64,000 nucleotides of DNA from an uncultured Rhodospirillaceae bacterium (GCA_913043025.1 CAJWLM010000014.1:1-64000), one strand, 5' to 3'; positions 27,200 to 36,506 are shown, numbered from the stretch's first letter. Made by a program: numbers and translations. The notes: a model not told the origin generated them from the sequence alone.

Positions 27200-27246
27200 T
27201 TGGTCTTACCAAGGCCTCTCTCAAACAAAATTAATCGGAGACTGAT

Positions 27247-28041
27247 ATGGATTTAAAAACCGATAAAATGATCGGAGAAAAAAGAAGCGGTGTAGGTCAC
27301 CTTATCTTCAACAATCCAGAAAAAAGAAATGCAACGTCGCTCGAGATGTGGCAAGCAGCGAAAGTTGTTCTAGATGATTTCTCAGAAGATCCTGACGTCA
27401 AATGCCTAGTGGTTTCTGGGGCAGGTGATAAGAGTTTTGTTGCTGGAGCTGATATATCAGAGTTCGAAAAGGCAAGGTCAGATGCAAATGCTGCTGCGGA
27501 ATATGCACGCATATCTTCGGAGGGAAAGGAAGCTCTAAAAAATTTTTCCAAGCCATCCATTTCAATGATTCAGGGTTTCTGCCTTGGTGGAGGTATGGAG
27601 GTTGCTCTATCAACAGACTTTCGTATTTGTTCCGAGGACTCACAGCTTGGTATTCCAGCAGCTCGATTGAGTATTGCCTACTCATTCGATGCAATTCATC
27701 GGCTTTATAGCCTTGTAGGCCCTTCTAGTGCGAAAGATATTTTAATTACCGCGCGTCGCATAAAGGCGCCCGAGGCACTTCGTATTGGGCTTGTGAATCA
27801 GGTTACATCGTTGGCCGGTCTCGAGGAGGAGGTAGCCGAATACACCCAAGCCATACTCGAAAATGCACCTCTCTCTATGCAGGCCAGCAAACTTACAGTT
27901 GATGAAATTCTAAAGAACCCGACGGACCGAAACCTTGTTGCAATTGAAGAGATTGGTAAAACTTGTTTTAACAGCAAGGACTATAGAGAGGGTCGCACTG
28001 CCTTTATGGAGAAAAGAAAACCGGTTTTTACGGGGGAATAA
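27247..28041 (+). CDS. Enoyl-CoA hydratase/isomerase (crotonase) family protein
   Basis: The 264-residue protein has the crotonase oxyanion-hole segments 'FVAGADISEF' and 'GFCLGGGMEVALSTDFRI'. The two glutamates that catalyse hydration in classical enoyl-CoA hydratases are not at the expected places: the first falls in 'GIPAARLSIAY' and the second in 'SSAKDILIT'. The enzyme may therefore be an isomerase, hydrolase or another crotonase-fold activity. GGAG lies six bases ahead of the ATG, and the gene is paired with the upstream CoA-transferase. Confidence 0.85.
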   Translation: MDLKTDKMIGEKRSGVGHLIFNNPEKRNATSLEMWQAAKVVLDDFSEDPDVKCLVVSGAGDKSFVAGADISEFEKARSDANAAAEYARISSEGKEALKNFSKPSISMIQGFCLGGGMEVALSTDFRICSEDSQLGIPAARLSIAYSFDAIHRLYSLVGPSSAKDILITARRIKAPEALRIGLVNQVTSLAGLEEEVAEYTQAILENAPLSMQASKLTVDEILKNPTDRNLVAIEEIGKTCFNSKDYREGRTAFMEKRKPVFTGE

Positions 28042-28181
28042 TCTCAAGTCCCTTGCTTTGTCTCCGCAAGGCATAAATTCTTCCTACAATTGCGCAGTTA
28101 TTCTAGTTTTAGTCTCTTAACCGATGTTTAGGTGTGAATTTTAATGTATTATTTGTTGGGCGGTTGTTGCAATCAGGGAAA

Positions 28182-31100
28182 ATGGCGAAAAAATTAACCA
28201 TCACTTTCACAGCAGCACTGCTAATCATCGCGGCTGTTTTGACAATTGTTCCCCAATTTATCAATTGGAGTTCATACAAGCCTAGTATCATTTCCGCAGT
28301 GCAAGATGCCACGGGGCGCAGGTTGACCGTCGACGGAGACATTGAGGTAACTATGTTGCCGGAACTCGCACTTAAAATGAGTCGGGTCAGGTTCGCTAAC
28401 GTTGCCGGGGCATTATCAAAAGACATGCTCGTGGCAAACGATATGCGCATGGGCATTGCTTTTGGTGATTTGCTAAAGGGGCGCCTCCGACTGGTGGTAA
28501 CTCTCAATAAGCCTGTTGTCGCACTTGAAGTGACCAAAGACGGTAACGCTAGTTGGGATTTTGCGCCAAAAAGACAGGTAATAGACAATAGTCCTCTGAT
28601 ACAGAACGCTATCCCGGAAAAGGATAAAAAAACCAATAGTTCTTCCGAAGAGGAGTCGCACCCATTTGATTTGCGACTTGATAGCTTTCTTGTAAAAGAG
28701 GGGTCTCTCACTTTTTTAGATGGGCGAACTGGCAAAACGGAAAGTGTGACTAATCTTAATTCGGAGGTTTCTTTCGCCTCTCTTAAAGGCCCCTTTTTTG
28801 TAAAGGGCGAGGCCGAGTTGCATAAGTATCCGCTTATGTTCGATATTGTAATGCGCAAGGTAGAATTCAAAAATGCCATGGCAGTTGCTGCAAAATTGCA
28901 TTTGAGTAGTCTTGGGGGCAAAGTTTCGCTAAATGGAGTAGTTGACTATTCGACTGGCTCTCCTGAATTGACAGGTACGCTATCTGCAAGAACAGAAAAT
29001 TTTGCGACTATGTCTGCTTATCTGACTGGCATCACACCGAAGTCTCTTGCGAAGAAATTCCATGTTTCCGGACAATTAAAGGGGTCTCTCTCTCAGGTCG
29101 TATTGTCGGCAGCTATTTTTAAGCTGGGGTCAATGCAGGCAGAAGGGGAAACCTCATTGTCATGGAGTGACGGGTTATCTGGTTCTCTCCGACTTACCGC
29201 GGAGAGCCTTGATTTCGATGAACTCTTGGCTGGACTTAATTATCCCGTGATTAAAAAAACAGAATCAATATCGACTCCGTCCCAGGGAAAGGGCATTGAG
29301 AAAAATAATAATGGTGATTCCAAATCCGATCCTTCCGGTTCTACCATTGTAATTCCTTCAAACATTGATTTCACAATTACAGCTTTTGCGGATTCTATAA
29401 AATATCGGTCTGAATTTCTACGCCAGGCCTCCGCTAGAATTCGTTTTGTAGACGGGAAACTTAACATTCAGCAGGTAGGTGTTTTTTTACCTGGCGATAG
29501 TTCTGCTGGAATGGCTGGGACAGTTCAACTTGTGAAGGGCAAGCCATTTGTAAACGTCCGAATTCAAGCAAAATCAAAACGATTGCGCAACCTGCTTAGC
29601 TGGGCCGGGATAGAGCTAAACCATATTCCTCCGTCACGGTTGCGTAGTTTTTCGCTTGAGATGATATTGCTCGGAAGCGCGCCAAGATTGAAGGTGCATT
29701 CTATAAAGTCAAGGCTGGATAACACGGATATTCGTGGAGGACTTTCGCTAGTGATCGGCCCGAAATTAGCATTTGGAGCGCGACTTGCCGTAGATCGCTT
29801 AAACGTGGACTCATACTTGAAAAATAATGTGAGGCCCGTACAAGGTCAGGCTCCAAGTATCAAAAATAACGGCGTGTATGTGGCAGAAACCACTAGCATG
29901 TCTCCAAACCAGAAAAAGGTGGCTACTAAACTTGGACTTGCTAAAATATTGGGTGAATTTAACGCGAATATTGCGATCACTATCAAAAATTTATTATTCA
30001 AGAAAAATAAATTTGCCAATGTTAACGCTGAACTATCTGTAATAGATGGGGTGGTGACGGCGAAAAGAATAAGTGTCCTCGATTTTGCTGGCGCGTCAGC
30101 TGCGATAAGCGGTCGCTTGGTTGATCCAAAAGGCACGGGGGAACCTTCAATAAGGTTTAACGTTACAGTTAACGATAGCAAGCGACTATTTAAAATATTT
30201 GGCGGATTACCTCCATCCGCGGTGCGACGAGCTGGTAAATTTTCCGCAAAAGGCTCATTCAGTGGTGATTTTGAAGTTCTCAAGCTTAACACTATCATAA
30301 ATGTTAGCGGTGCCGAGGCAAAACTGCGTGGGGAGTTCAGAAATCTTTTAAGTGAACTAGGCTTCGACGTTCGAGTAGCCCTGAGTACAGTAGAAACTGG
30401 AAGTTTAGCAAAAATTCTTGAACCTAATTATCGCCCGGTTGCAGGTAGATTGGGCCCATCAGCTCTTACTTTTCACGTTGATGGAAATAAGAGGCAGCTA
30501 TCAATTACCAATATCAAGGGAAATATTAGTAAAACCGCCATAGCAGGTACGGCAGCTTTGAAATTAGATCATACTACGCCAAGATTGAAGATTAATATGA
30601 CTTTAGGAGACCTTGATTTTGACAAGTTTCAGAACCGAAATAGTAAAAGGGCGAGAACGGCCACAAAACGTCGCGATCGGATACGAAAACCTAAAATATC
30701 CTCCTCTCGACCCAAGTTTCAAGTAGGTAAAAAATCTATGGACGTACACCCGCGGTGGTCACGAAAACGGTTCGATTTGAAACTTCTAAAGGATACTGAG
30801 GCTGACTTTGACGTTCGGATTGCAAGATTGCGTATTTCTAAAGCACAATTTAATAGGCTGGAGGCACAGGGTAATCTCAACCAAGGTATCCTTCACCTCA
30901 AGTTGTTAAAAGGAGAAATGGGCAGCGGGTCTTTTTTTGCTAATGCGAAATTCGACGTAAAACGTAAAATTCCAAAATTGTCCCTCGCATTGAATGCGGA
31001 AAATGTTCCAGTGAATAAAATAATTCCAGAACTGGAAAAAGTACGCATCAATGCAGGCCCGTTCCGTCTTGGTGGAAAAATCAGTGGTAAAGCAAATATA

Positions 31101-31688
31101 AGGAATTTTAAACTACTTGCGTACGGATCAAGTCCAGCAGCAATGATATCATCTCTCAATGGTGCGGGCCGAGTTGATGGTATCCTTAATATTGCTTTGT
31201 CCAAGGGAAGTCAGAATGTCAATAATGCGGCTGGCATTGCGGCAGTTTTGTTTGGTAACAAGGTGAGGGGACTGGGAACAATCGGCCAGGTATCTAAAAC
31301 TACGAACCGTCTGATAGAACACTTTGGAAATGCCCCTAACAAGTTTTTGGGTGACCTCACCATCGTGAATGGCACGGTTGGCACTCAGAACTTGCAATTA
31401 TTAGGTCGTGGCGCAGTGTTGCTTACAGCTGGGGATGCAGCTCTTTCTCTTTGGCGAATTCAGAGCAATTCACAAGTTATAGAAACTGGCCGTAAGGGAG
31501 AGGCATTCATAACCGCTGCGGTTAGAGGCGACTTAGATCGACCGAGGGTCAAAGTCGGCGGAAGATGGCTGAAAGCTGGAAAGTCTTCTCAAACGTCAAC
31601 ACAGACTCGTAAACCTAGTCAATCATCTGGTCCGCAGAGGACGCTTCCGAAGCCCCAAGATATTTTCAAAGGCATTTTCAAACCATAA
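28182..31688 (+). CDS. AsmA family protein
   Basis: AsmA-like proteins are large inner-membrane-anchored periplasmic proteins linked to envelope lipid transport and outer membrane assembly. I use the ATG at 28182 (1168 residues), preceded by AGGGAA; it opens with a short basic stretch and one membrane span (about residues 5-22), then 'INWSSYKPSI' and 'GRRLTVDGDIEV', the standard AsmA N-terminus. Most of the length is beta-rich repetitive sequence. The C-terminal part with 'NAAGIAAVLFGNKVRGLGTIGQ' resembles the AsmA_2 domain. A proline- and serine-rich tail ends the protein. It stands alone. Confidence 0.88.
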   Translation: MAKKLTITFTAALLIIAAVLTIVPQFINWSSYKPSIISAVQDATGRRLTVDGDIEVTMLPELALKMSRVRFANVAGALSKDMLVANDMRMGIAFGDLLKGRLRLVVTLNKPVVALEVTKDGNASWDFAPKRQVIDNSPLIQNAIPEKDKKTNSSSEEESHPFDLRLDSFLVKEGSLTFLDGRTGKTESVTNLNSEVSFASLKGPFFVKGEAELHKYPLMFDIVMRKVEFKNAMAVAAKLHLSSLGGKVSLNGVVDYSTGSPELTGTLSARTENFATMSAYLTGITPKSLAKKFHVSGQLKGSLSQVVLSAAIFKLGSMQAEGETSLSWSDGLSGSLRLTAESLDFDELLAGLNYPVIKKTESISTPSQGKGIEKNNNGDSKSDPSGSTIVIPSNIDFTITAFADSIKYRSEFLRQASARIRFVDGKLNIQQVGVFLPGDSSAGMAGTVQLVKGKPFVNVRIQAKSKRLRNLLSWAGIELNHIPPSRLRSFSLEMILLGSAPRLKVHSIKSRLDNTDIRGGLSLVIGPKLAFGARLAVDRLNVDSYLKNNVRPVQGQAPSIKNNGVYVAETTSMSPNQKKVATKLGLAKILGEFNANIAITIKNLLFKKNKFANVNAELSVIDGVVTAKRISVLDFAGASAAISGRLVDPKGTGEPSIRFNVTVNDSKRLFKIFGGLPPSAVRRAGKFSAKGSFSGDFEVLKLNTIINVSGAEAKLRGEFRNLLSELGFDVRVALSTVETGSLAKILEPNYRPVAGRLGPSALTFHVDGNKRQLSITNIKGNISKTAIAGTAALKLDHTTPRLKINMTLGDLDFDKFQNRNSKRARTATKRRDRIRKPKISSSRPKFQVGKKSMDVHPRWSRKRFDLKLLKDTEADFDVRIARLRISKAQFNRLEAQGNLNQGILHLKLLKGEMGSGSFFANAKFDVKRKIPKLSLALNAENVPVNKIIPELEKVRINAGPFRLGGKISGKANIRNFKLLAYGSSPAAMISSLNGAGRVDGILNIALSKGSQNVNNAAGIAAVLFGNKVRGLGTIGQVSKTTNRLIEHFGNAPNKFLGDLTIVNGTVGTQNLQLLGRGAVLLTAGDAALSLWRIQSNSQVIETGRKGEAFITAAVRGDLDRPRVKVGGRWLKAGKSSQTSTQTRKPSQSSGPQRTLPKPQDIFKGIFKP

Positions 31689-31691
31689 AAG

Positions 31692-31937
31692 TCATCGATC
31701 ATTGGTTACGGCGTTGTTTGTGATTTGTTCAAGAACAAAAACCCGAGTTGCACTCGATAGGTTTCCTGTGCGCTCGAGATCAATTTCGGTTAGCAGTTGA
31801 TTTACGGTTACACTACGATCGGCGGCAAGGTTTTTAAGTTGATCCCAAAAAATATTTTCCAGAGATAAGCTTGTCTTATGGCCACCAAGATTGACAGAGT
31901 GTTTTTTGATATCTTTCGGATTAGGCTTGTTTTTCAT
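31692..31937 (-). CDS. Ribbon-helix-helix domain protein
   Basis: This 81-residue protein has the pattern of small alphaproteobacterial ribbon-helix-helix proteins: 'SVNLGGHKTSLSLENIFWDQL', then 'LTEIDLERTGNLSSATRVFVLEQI'. It is probably DNA-binding or a regulatory partner; the target is not evident. It converges on the AsmA gene, with three bases between the stop codons. The alpha/beta hydrolase gene lies 44 bases upstream on the same strand, so they may be co-transcribed. Confidence 0.78.
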   Translation of the reverse strand: MKNKPNPKDIKKHSVNLGGHKTSLSLENIFWDQLKNLAADRSVTVNQLLTEIDLERTGNLSSATRVFVLEQITNNAVTNDR

Positions 31938-31981
31938 ACGGTCTATGTCTCAAAAAAGAGTGGTGACAAACCATGGTAGGC

Positions 31982-32614
31982 TCACCTCTTTTTATCTTCA
32001 AATAAGTTTTGAGAAAATGTTTTCACAGCTTTTAGGCTTGTCGAAAGATTATCAGCCTCAGTTAGACCTGAACTTTTGCGAGGTTTAAAGCTGTGGTCGC
32101 CATCGCTAAGCCAAAAGAAAGATATGTTTTCTGAGAGCTGATAAGTACCAACATCATTTTTATTTCCAAATGGATCTCTGGTACCTTGGCAAATAAGAGT
32201 AGGGGTTTGAATCAAACGGAGATGCTCTACGCGTGGATTATCAAGCTTGCCTGGTGCGTGAAAGGGGAAGCCAAGGCAGACTAAACCATCCACCCTCTGT
32301 GCATCCGCAATCATGCTTGCGATTCGGCCGCCTAAGGATTTTCCGCCAATAATTAACTCCTTAGTCCTGAATTTAGAAATTATTTCCTGCCACGAGGCTA
32401 TTAATTTAATTTGATGATCCGGTGGAGTTCTTTTGCCAGTCAAACGAGCTCGTGCCATATACGGGAAGTCAAACCGGACAACTCGAAATTGATCGGTTGC
32501 GAGTTTGCTGGCAAAAAAATTCATGAAATAATGTTCTTTGCCTGCTCCCGCTCCGTGAGCAAGGATTAGAGTTCGATCCGCCTTTACGGCTCCGTCAATG
32601 AATACGTTTAACAT
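31982..32614 (-). CDS. Small alpha/beta hydrolase, KANL3/TEX30-like
   Basis: The 210-residue protein has the alpha/beta hydrolase elements in order: 'LILAHGAGAGKEHYFM' near the N-terminus, the nucleophile elbow 'GGKSLGGR' with Ser93, an acid at Asp147 ('GTRDPFG') and His174 ('DGDHSFK'). The pattern matches the KANL3/TEX30 group rather than esterases with lids. The substrate is unknown. It has no signal peptide. Confidence 0.82.
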   Translation of the reverse strand: MLNVFIDGAVKADRTLILAHGAGAGKEHYFMNFFASKLATDQFRVVRFDFPYMARARLTGKRTPPDHQIKLIASWQEIISKFRTKELIIGGKSLGGRIASMIADAQRVDGLVCLGFPFHAPGKLDNPRVEHLRLIQTPTLICQGTRDPFGNKNDVGTYQLSENISFFWLSDGDHSFKPRKSSGLTEADNLSTSLKAVKTFSQNLFEDKKR

Positions 32615-32857
32615 GATCCATATCCCTCATTTTTGGAAAGAAATAATCAGGCATATCCGGAGCGTAAGAAATTCATATGCCGAGGGGTTACAATTTATCG
32701 CGAGTTTTGCGATACGCAATTTTTCTCACAGGCATGTGAGGGCGTGATTAATGTTTCTCACGCAGATGGGGTGTCGAGAAATCGCTGTTTCCGAGTACAT
32801 TAAAGTTGTGCCTCACAAAATTTTCTTGTCACTGCATCAGCAAATTTTACGTACCCG

Positions 32858-33361
32858 TCAATCCTTCCGGAAAACATCGAGTGTTACAACATTATTGTCA
32901 TCCCCTACCGACGGATCGGCGTTGGCATCACTTAGCTCCTTTCGGCCAAGCTTATTTGAAGAATTTGCGGTCGATTCAGTAGGACAGGGTGTTTTCGTAT
33001 CTTGGACGATAAGTTGAAATTGTAGTTCGAAATTTACTGATGGATCTGCAAAAGCCGTTACTGCAGCGAATGGGACATCAAGTCTTTCCTGATTGTCGTT
33101 AAAGCTCAGAGAAACGGCGAATTTATCTTCTTCTACCTCCAAATTCCAGAACTGGTGTTGCAGCACTATGGTCATGTCGGCGGGAAATTGTTTTTGTAAA
33201 AATTCTGGTATGTCGACTCCGGGATAATGAGTAGAGAAGGTTACATAGATGTGGTGTGCACCTGGAAGGCCAGTCTCTTGAACTTGACGCAATGCTTCCC
33301 TCACAACGCCTTTTAATGCGGTGTCGATTAATTGGTCATATCGCAATACACTTGAAGCCAT
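32858..33361 (-). CDS. sspB: ClpXP adaptor SspB, alphaproteobacterial type
   Basis: SspB tethers ssrA-tagged proteins to ClpX for degradation. The 167-residue protein begins 'YDQLIDTALKGVVREAL' and has the substrate-groove region 'HIYVTFSTHYPGVDIP' and 'MTIVLQHQFWNLEV'. The acidic, low-complexity linker after about residue 130 ends in 'NVVTLDVFRKD', which fits the C-terminal XB peptide that docks on the ClpX zinc-binding domain. It lies immediately downstream of ssrA on the same strand, so tag and adaptor are neighbours. Confidence 0.92.
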   Translation of the reverse strand: MASSVLRYDQLIDTALKGVVREALRQVQETGLPGAHHIYVTFSTHYPGVDIPEFLQKQFPADMTIVLQHQFWNLEVEEDKFAVSLSFNDNQERLDVPFAAVTAFADPSVNFELQFQLIVQDTKTPCPTESTANSSNKLGRKELSDANADPSVGDDNNVVTLDVFRKD

Positions 33362-33394
33362 ATCGTTTTTATGTCCCAGCTATTCCTTTTATGC

Positions 33395-33735
33395 AGCGCC
33401 ATCTTACGCGTAAGTCCATCTCACCGAACGTTACAAGTGGGGGGCTTCTGTTGCCCGGTGCCCCCCGAACCGCGCTTGCTTAACCGAAGTTAGGCAGCGA
33501 GGCGGGCTTCGCCCGCAAAGTTGTCGTTGGCATTTAACGACTATAGCCCGATAACGGTGGTACAATGCCGGGAACAAAGTTTGCCTTTACTACATGCGTC
33601 GATCCTATTTCGCCCCCACAGATGCACCATTTTCATCTCAAAGATGGTGTATTGGTGGAGGCGCCGGGTACCGCCCCCGGGTCCGCAACGCTTATTCCGC
33701 AAACCATTTAGCGCCATAGCCGGCGAGCCGGCACT
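33395..33735 (-). ncRNA. ssrA: Two-piece (circularly permuted) tmRNA
   Basis: tmRNA rescues stalled ribosomes and tags their products. On the minus strand the acceptor piece comes first, ending in CCA at 33653. A 35-base spacer (33618-33652) with a small hairpin follows, then the mature 5' end GGGGGCG at 33617-33611. GGGGGCG pairs over seven bases with CGCCTCC before the discriminator A and CCA, which shows the permuted order directly. The tag frame is at 33531-33490 and reads ANDNFAGEARLAA followed by TAA. A pseudoknot-like GGGGGGC/GCCCCCC pair lies beyond it. The outer ends are approximate; the 3' end of the coding piece could lie a little past 33395. Confidence 0.93.
33490..33531 (-). other. 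tmRNA tag reading frame
   Basis: GCC is the resume codon; the encoded tag is ANDNFAGEARLAA, ending in TAA at 33490-33492. With the alanine charged on tmRNA this gives AANDNF at the N-terminal side, the SspB-binding part, and LAA at the C-terminus, the ClpX signal. Confidence 0.9.
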
Positions 33736-33738
33736 CTA

Positions 33739-33767
33739 ATTATAGGTTGAATCGGAAAAGATATAAA
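33739..33767 (-). promoter_or_regulatory. ssrA: Sigma70-type promoter of ssrA
   Basis: On the minus strand a perfect TATAAT occupies 33744-33739, with TTTATA at 33767-33762, 17 bases apart. This puts transcription start near 33732, just ahead of the acceptor piece. Confidence 0.6.
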
Positions 33768-33886
33768 TAGTTGAACAAAAATTTTAATTTCGCTTAACAT
33801 AAAAAAAAATATCTTCCCCATCTTTCACCTAATTCACAGTATTTTATGGTTTTGTTCATTCGTATTGTAAGGGATAAAATACTTCC

Positions 33887-34681
33887 ATGCTGCAATACTT
33901 AGACATGTTACGTTACGTCCGAACCGAAGGGGTCTACAAAAATGACCGAACCGGCGTCGGTACTCATTCAATATTCGGTTATCAAATGCGTTTCAATTTG
34001 GGTAAAGGGTTCCCCATATTAACCACCAAAAAACTGCATCTAAAATCAATAATCCACGAATTGCTTTGGTTTTTAAGCGGTGACACCAACATCAAATATC
34101 TGAATGACAATGGGGTTTCGATCTGGGATGAGTGGGCCGATGAGGATGGCGAACTCGGGCCAGTTTATGGGCATCAATGGAGATCGTGGCCGGACCCTAA
34201 TGGAGGCGGTATTGATCAAATTACGGGGCTGTTGGACCAGATTAATAATAATCCGAACTCGAGGCGGTTAATCGTTTGTGCGTGGAACGTGAGTGAAGTT
34301 GACAGAATGGCCTTGCCCCCTTGTCATTGTCTGTTCCAGTTTTATGTGGCCGATGGAAAACTTTCTTGTCAGTTGTATCAACGTAGTGCTGACATATTTC
34401 TCGGTGTGCCATTTAATATCGCCTCATACGCTTTGTTAACAGGAATGATAGCGCAAGTATGCGGCTTAGAATTAGGCGATTTTGTTCATACGTTCGGTGA
34501 TGCACATATCTACGCCAATCACCTTGATCAGGCTGATGAACAGCTAAGGCGAAAGCCTTACGACTTGCCAAAAATGTTTTTCAATCCAGAGGTGAAGGAT
34601 CTGTTTGCTTTCAAGTTTGATGATTTCTCGCTTGAGAATTACAAATCTCATCCTCACATCGCTGCAAAAGTAGCGATCTAA
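33887..34681 (+). CDS. thyA: Thymidylate synthase
   Basis: ThyA makes dTMP from dUMP using methylene-tetrahydrofolate. At 264 residues it has the exact length of the E. coli enzyme, with the catalytic Cys146 in '[11 protein letters not shown]', '[11 protein letters not shown]' near the N-terminus, and '[20 protein letters not shown]'. folA starts seven bases after the stop and regenerates the dihydrofolate that ThyA produces. No strong ribosome binding site is visible ahead of the ATG. Confidence 0.98.
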   Translation: MLQYLDMLRYVRTEGVYKNDRTGVGTHSIFGYQMRFNLGKGFPILTTKKLHLKSIIHELLWFLSGDTNIKYLNDNGVSIWDEWADEDGELGPVYGHQWRSWPDPNGGGIDQITGLLDQINNNPNSRRLIVCAWNVSEVDRMALPPCHCLFQFYVADGKLSCQLYQRSADIFLGVPFNIASYALLTGMIAQVCGLELGDFVHTFGDAHIYANHLDQADEQLRRKPYDLPKMFFNPEVKDLFAFKFDDFSLENYKSHPHIAAKVAI

Positions 34682-34687
34682 GGGTCG

Positions 34688-35200
34688 ATGACACTCTCAC
34701 TCATAGTTGCGATGGCTGAGAACGGGGTTATCGGTCGCGATGACGCGTTGCCATGGCGTATTCCGGATGACTTGAAACATTTCAAATCAATCACCTTGGG
34801 TAAGCCAATAATCATGGGCCGCCGGACATGGGATTCATTGGGCCGTATATTGCCGGGTCGTCCGCATATTGTATTAAGCCGAGATCCAAATTTTGCCGTT
34901 GAAGGGGTTTCTTGCGCGAATTCTTTGGAGGATGCACTAAGCATAGCTGAAGGTCTAACAGAGCACGAAATTATGATTATAGGTGGAGCAGAAATTTATC
35001 GCGCAGCACTCCACTATGCAAAATATATCTATCTTACTGAGATTCATAGGCCTATATCTGGTGATACATTTTTTCCTCAATTTAATCGAGATGCTTGGAC
35101 TGAAATCGAGCGCCTGGGCCCATTCCAAGATGAGCAAAGTGGCCTAACGTACAGCTTCGTGACGCTGCTGCAGGATCGAAATCTGAGAAAATCAGAATGA
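34688..35200 (+). CDS. folA: Dihydrofolate reductase
   Basis: FolA reduces dihydrofolate with NADPH. The 170-residue protein has 'SLIVAMAENGVIGRDDALPWRIPDDLKHF' -like N-terminal sequence with the catalytic Asp in 'IPDDLKHF', 'IIMGRRTWDSLGR', and 'IMIIGGAEIYRAAL'. It forms a tight pair with thyA. It converges with mrp, with a hairpin terminator in between. Confidence 0.97.
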   Translation: MTLSLIVAMAENGVIGRDDALPWRIPDDLKHFKSITLGKPIIMGRRTWDSLGRILPGRPHIVLSRDPNFAVEGVSCANSLEDALSIAEGLTEHEIMIIGGAEIYRAALHYAKYIYLTEIHRPISGDTFFPQFNRDAWTEIERLGPFQDEQSGLTYSFVTLLQDRNLRKSE

Positions 35201-35340
35201 TTGTGACGCTGAAAAAAAGTCGTCATATTCCTTTCATCACCAGAATCAATTACTCCGTCATTGGAACTGCCTAAGCCACCGGAAATTTTCCGCCCAACAC
35301 TACGGGAATATATTCGCTTGAGCTTCAAACAATGTAGTGT

Positions 35341-35365
35341 AAACAAAAACGGACATCCCTGTCCG
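35341..35365 (-). terminator. Rho-independent terminator of mrp
   Basis: On the minus strand CGGACA, a four-base loop and TGTCCG (35365-35350) are followed directly by TTTTTG. It lies 10 bases past the mrp stop, in the gap between convergent folA and mrp. Confidence 0.75.
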
Positions 35366-35375
35366 ACATTGCCGT

Positions 35376-36506
35376 TTATTTTTCAATAACTATGCTAGGG
35401 GGGGGGCGTGTGTTTGCCGCATCATCTTCTAACAATGCCCAAACCTTGCTTGCAATCGAGAGAAAAATTTCTGAATTCACACTTGCTGGGTCACTTACGA
35501 CCACGGGTGCCCCGCCATCTGACGTCTCACGTATTTGCATGTGGAGCGGAATTTCACCTAAAAATGGTACGCTAAGCTTCTCCGCTTCCGCTCTCGCGCC
35601 TCCATGACCAAAAATGTCAGCTTGGTGGTTGCAATTGGGACAAAGAAAATAGCTCATATTTTCGATAATTCCGAGTACAGGGATCTCGACCTTATGGAAC
35701 ATATTGAGACCCTTTCTGGCATCAATGAGCGCTATATCCTGGGGCGTAGATACGATAACAGCTCCCGCTAACGGCACTTGTTGCGCCAGCGTTAATTGAG
35801 CATCCCCAGTTCCCGGAGGCATATCAACTATCATAATATCACAATCGCCCCATTCAACATCTCGCAGGAACTGTTGAAGAGCGCTCATTACCATAGGGCC
35901 ACGCCAAATCATGGGGGTCTCCTCTTCAACCAGGAAACCCATCGACATTAACTTTAAACCATATTTTTCAATGGGTTTGAGTTTATCGCCGTCGCCGCCT
36001 GACGGTTTTTCACCGGCCAGGCCCATCATTCGAGGTTGCGATGGACCATATATATCTGCGTCTAACAATGCTGTTTTTAAGCCGATTGTGTTAAATGCTA
36101 GTGCGAGATTTATAGCTACTGTTGACTTTCCTACGCCGCCCTTTCCGCTGGCTACCGCTATAATATTTTTAACCCCTGCAACCGATTGCTTAGTTGATTG
36201 AACGGTTTTTTGAGGTTGCGCCTTTGAGCTAGCGCCTGTTTTATTTTGTGAAGCAGCGCGATGCGCGGTCAAAACCGCAGTGACGGAAGCCACACCATTG
36301 ATTTCACTTACAGCATTTGTTGCCGCTCGCCGAACCGGTTCCATTTCTGCGCCTTTGTCTGGGTGCACTTCCAGTGAAAAACCAACGTTGCCATCTTTGA
36401 TCACTAAACCGCTGACCATATTCAACGTGATTAAGTCTTTGCCGCTCTCCGGTTCTTGAACCGTCCTTAGAGCTTCGATGATTTCCGCTTCTGTTGGTAA
36501 CGCCAT
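35376..36506 (-). CDS. mrp: Iron-sulfur cluster carrier, Mrp/ApbC/NBP35 family
   Basis: This P-loop ATPase carries and delivers Fe-S clusters in the cytosol. It has an N-terminal MIP18-like domain (about 1-90), a variable linker, then the deviant Walker A 'ASGKGGVGKSTVAINLA' (about 120-136), 'DADIYGPSQPRMMG' and the cluster-binding CxxC in 'FLCPNCNHQ'. I use the ATG at 36506 (376 residues), which has AAGGA upstream, instead of a TTG six codons earlier. It is divergent from hflK. Confidence 0.95.
   Translation of the reverse strand: MALPTEAEIIEALRTVQEPESGKDLITLNMVSGLVIKDGNVGFSLEVHPDKGAEMEPVRRAATNAVSEINGVASVTAVLTAHRAASQNKTGASSKAQPQKTVQSTKQSVAGVKNIIAVASGKGGVGKSTVAINLALAFNTIGLKTALLDADIYGPSQPRMMGLAGEKPSGGDGDKLKPIEKYGLKLMSMGFLVEEETPMIWRGPMVMSALQQFLRDVEWGDCDIMIVDMPPGTGDAQLTLAQQVPLAGAVIVSTPQDIALIDARKGLNMFHKVEIPVLGIIENMSYFLCPNCNHQADIFGHGGARAEAEKLSVPFLGEIPLHMQIRETSDGGAPVVVSDPASVNSEIFLSIASKVWALLEDDAANTRPPPSIVIEK

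Noticed and set aside
28109-28921. Antisense open frame of 270 codons opposite the start of the AsmA gene
   Set aside because: The translation is rich in serine and leucine with no recognisable domain, and the plus strand there encodes the conserved AsmA N-terminus.
32725-32740. CTCACA-GGCA-TGTGAG hairpin downstream of sspB
   Set aside because: The stem is followed by A residues on the minus strand, not T, so it is not a convincing terminator for sspB.
33395-33717. Eight-base direct repeats (AGCGCCAT) at both ends of the tmRNA gene, as possible attachment sites
   Set aside because: They are too short to stand out from chance, and no integrase or mobile gene is near.
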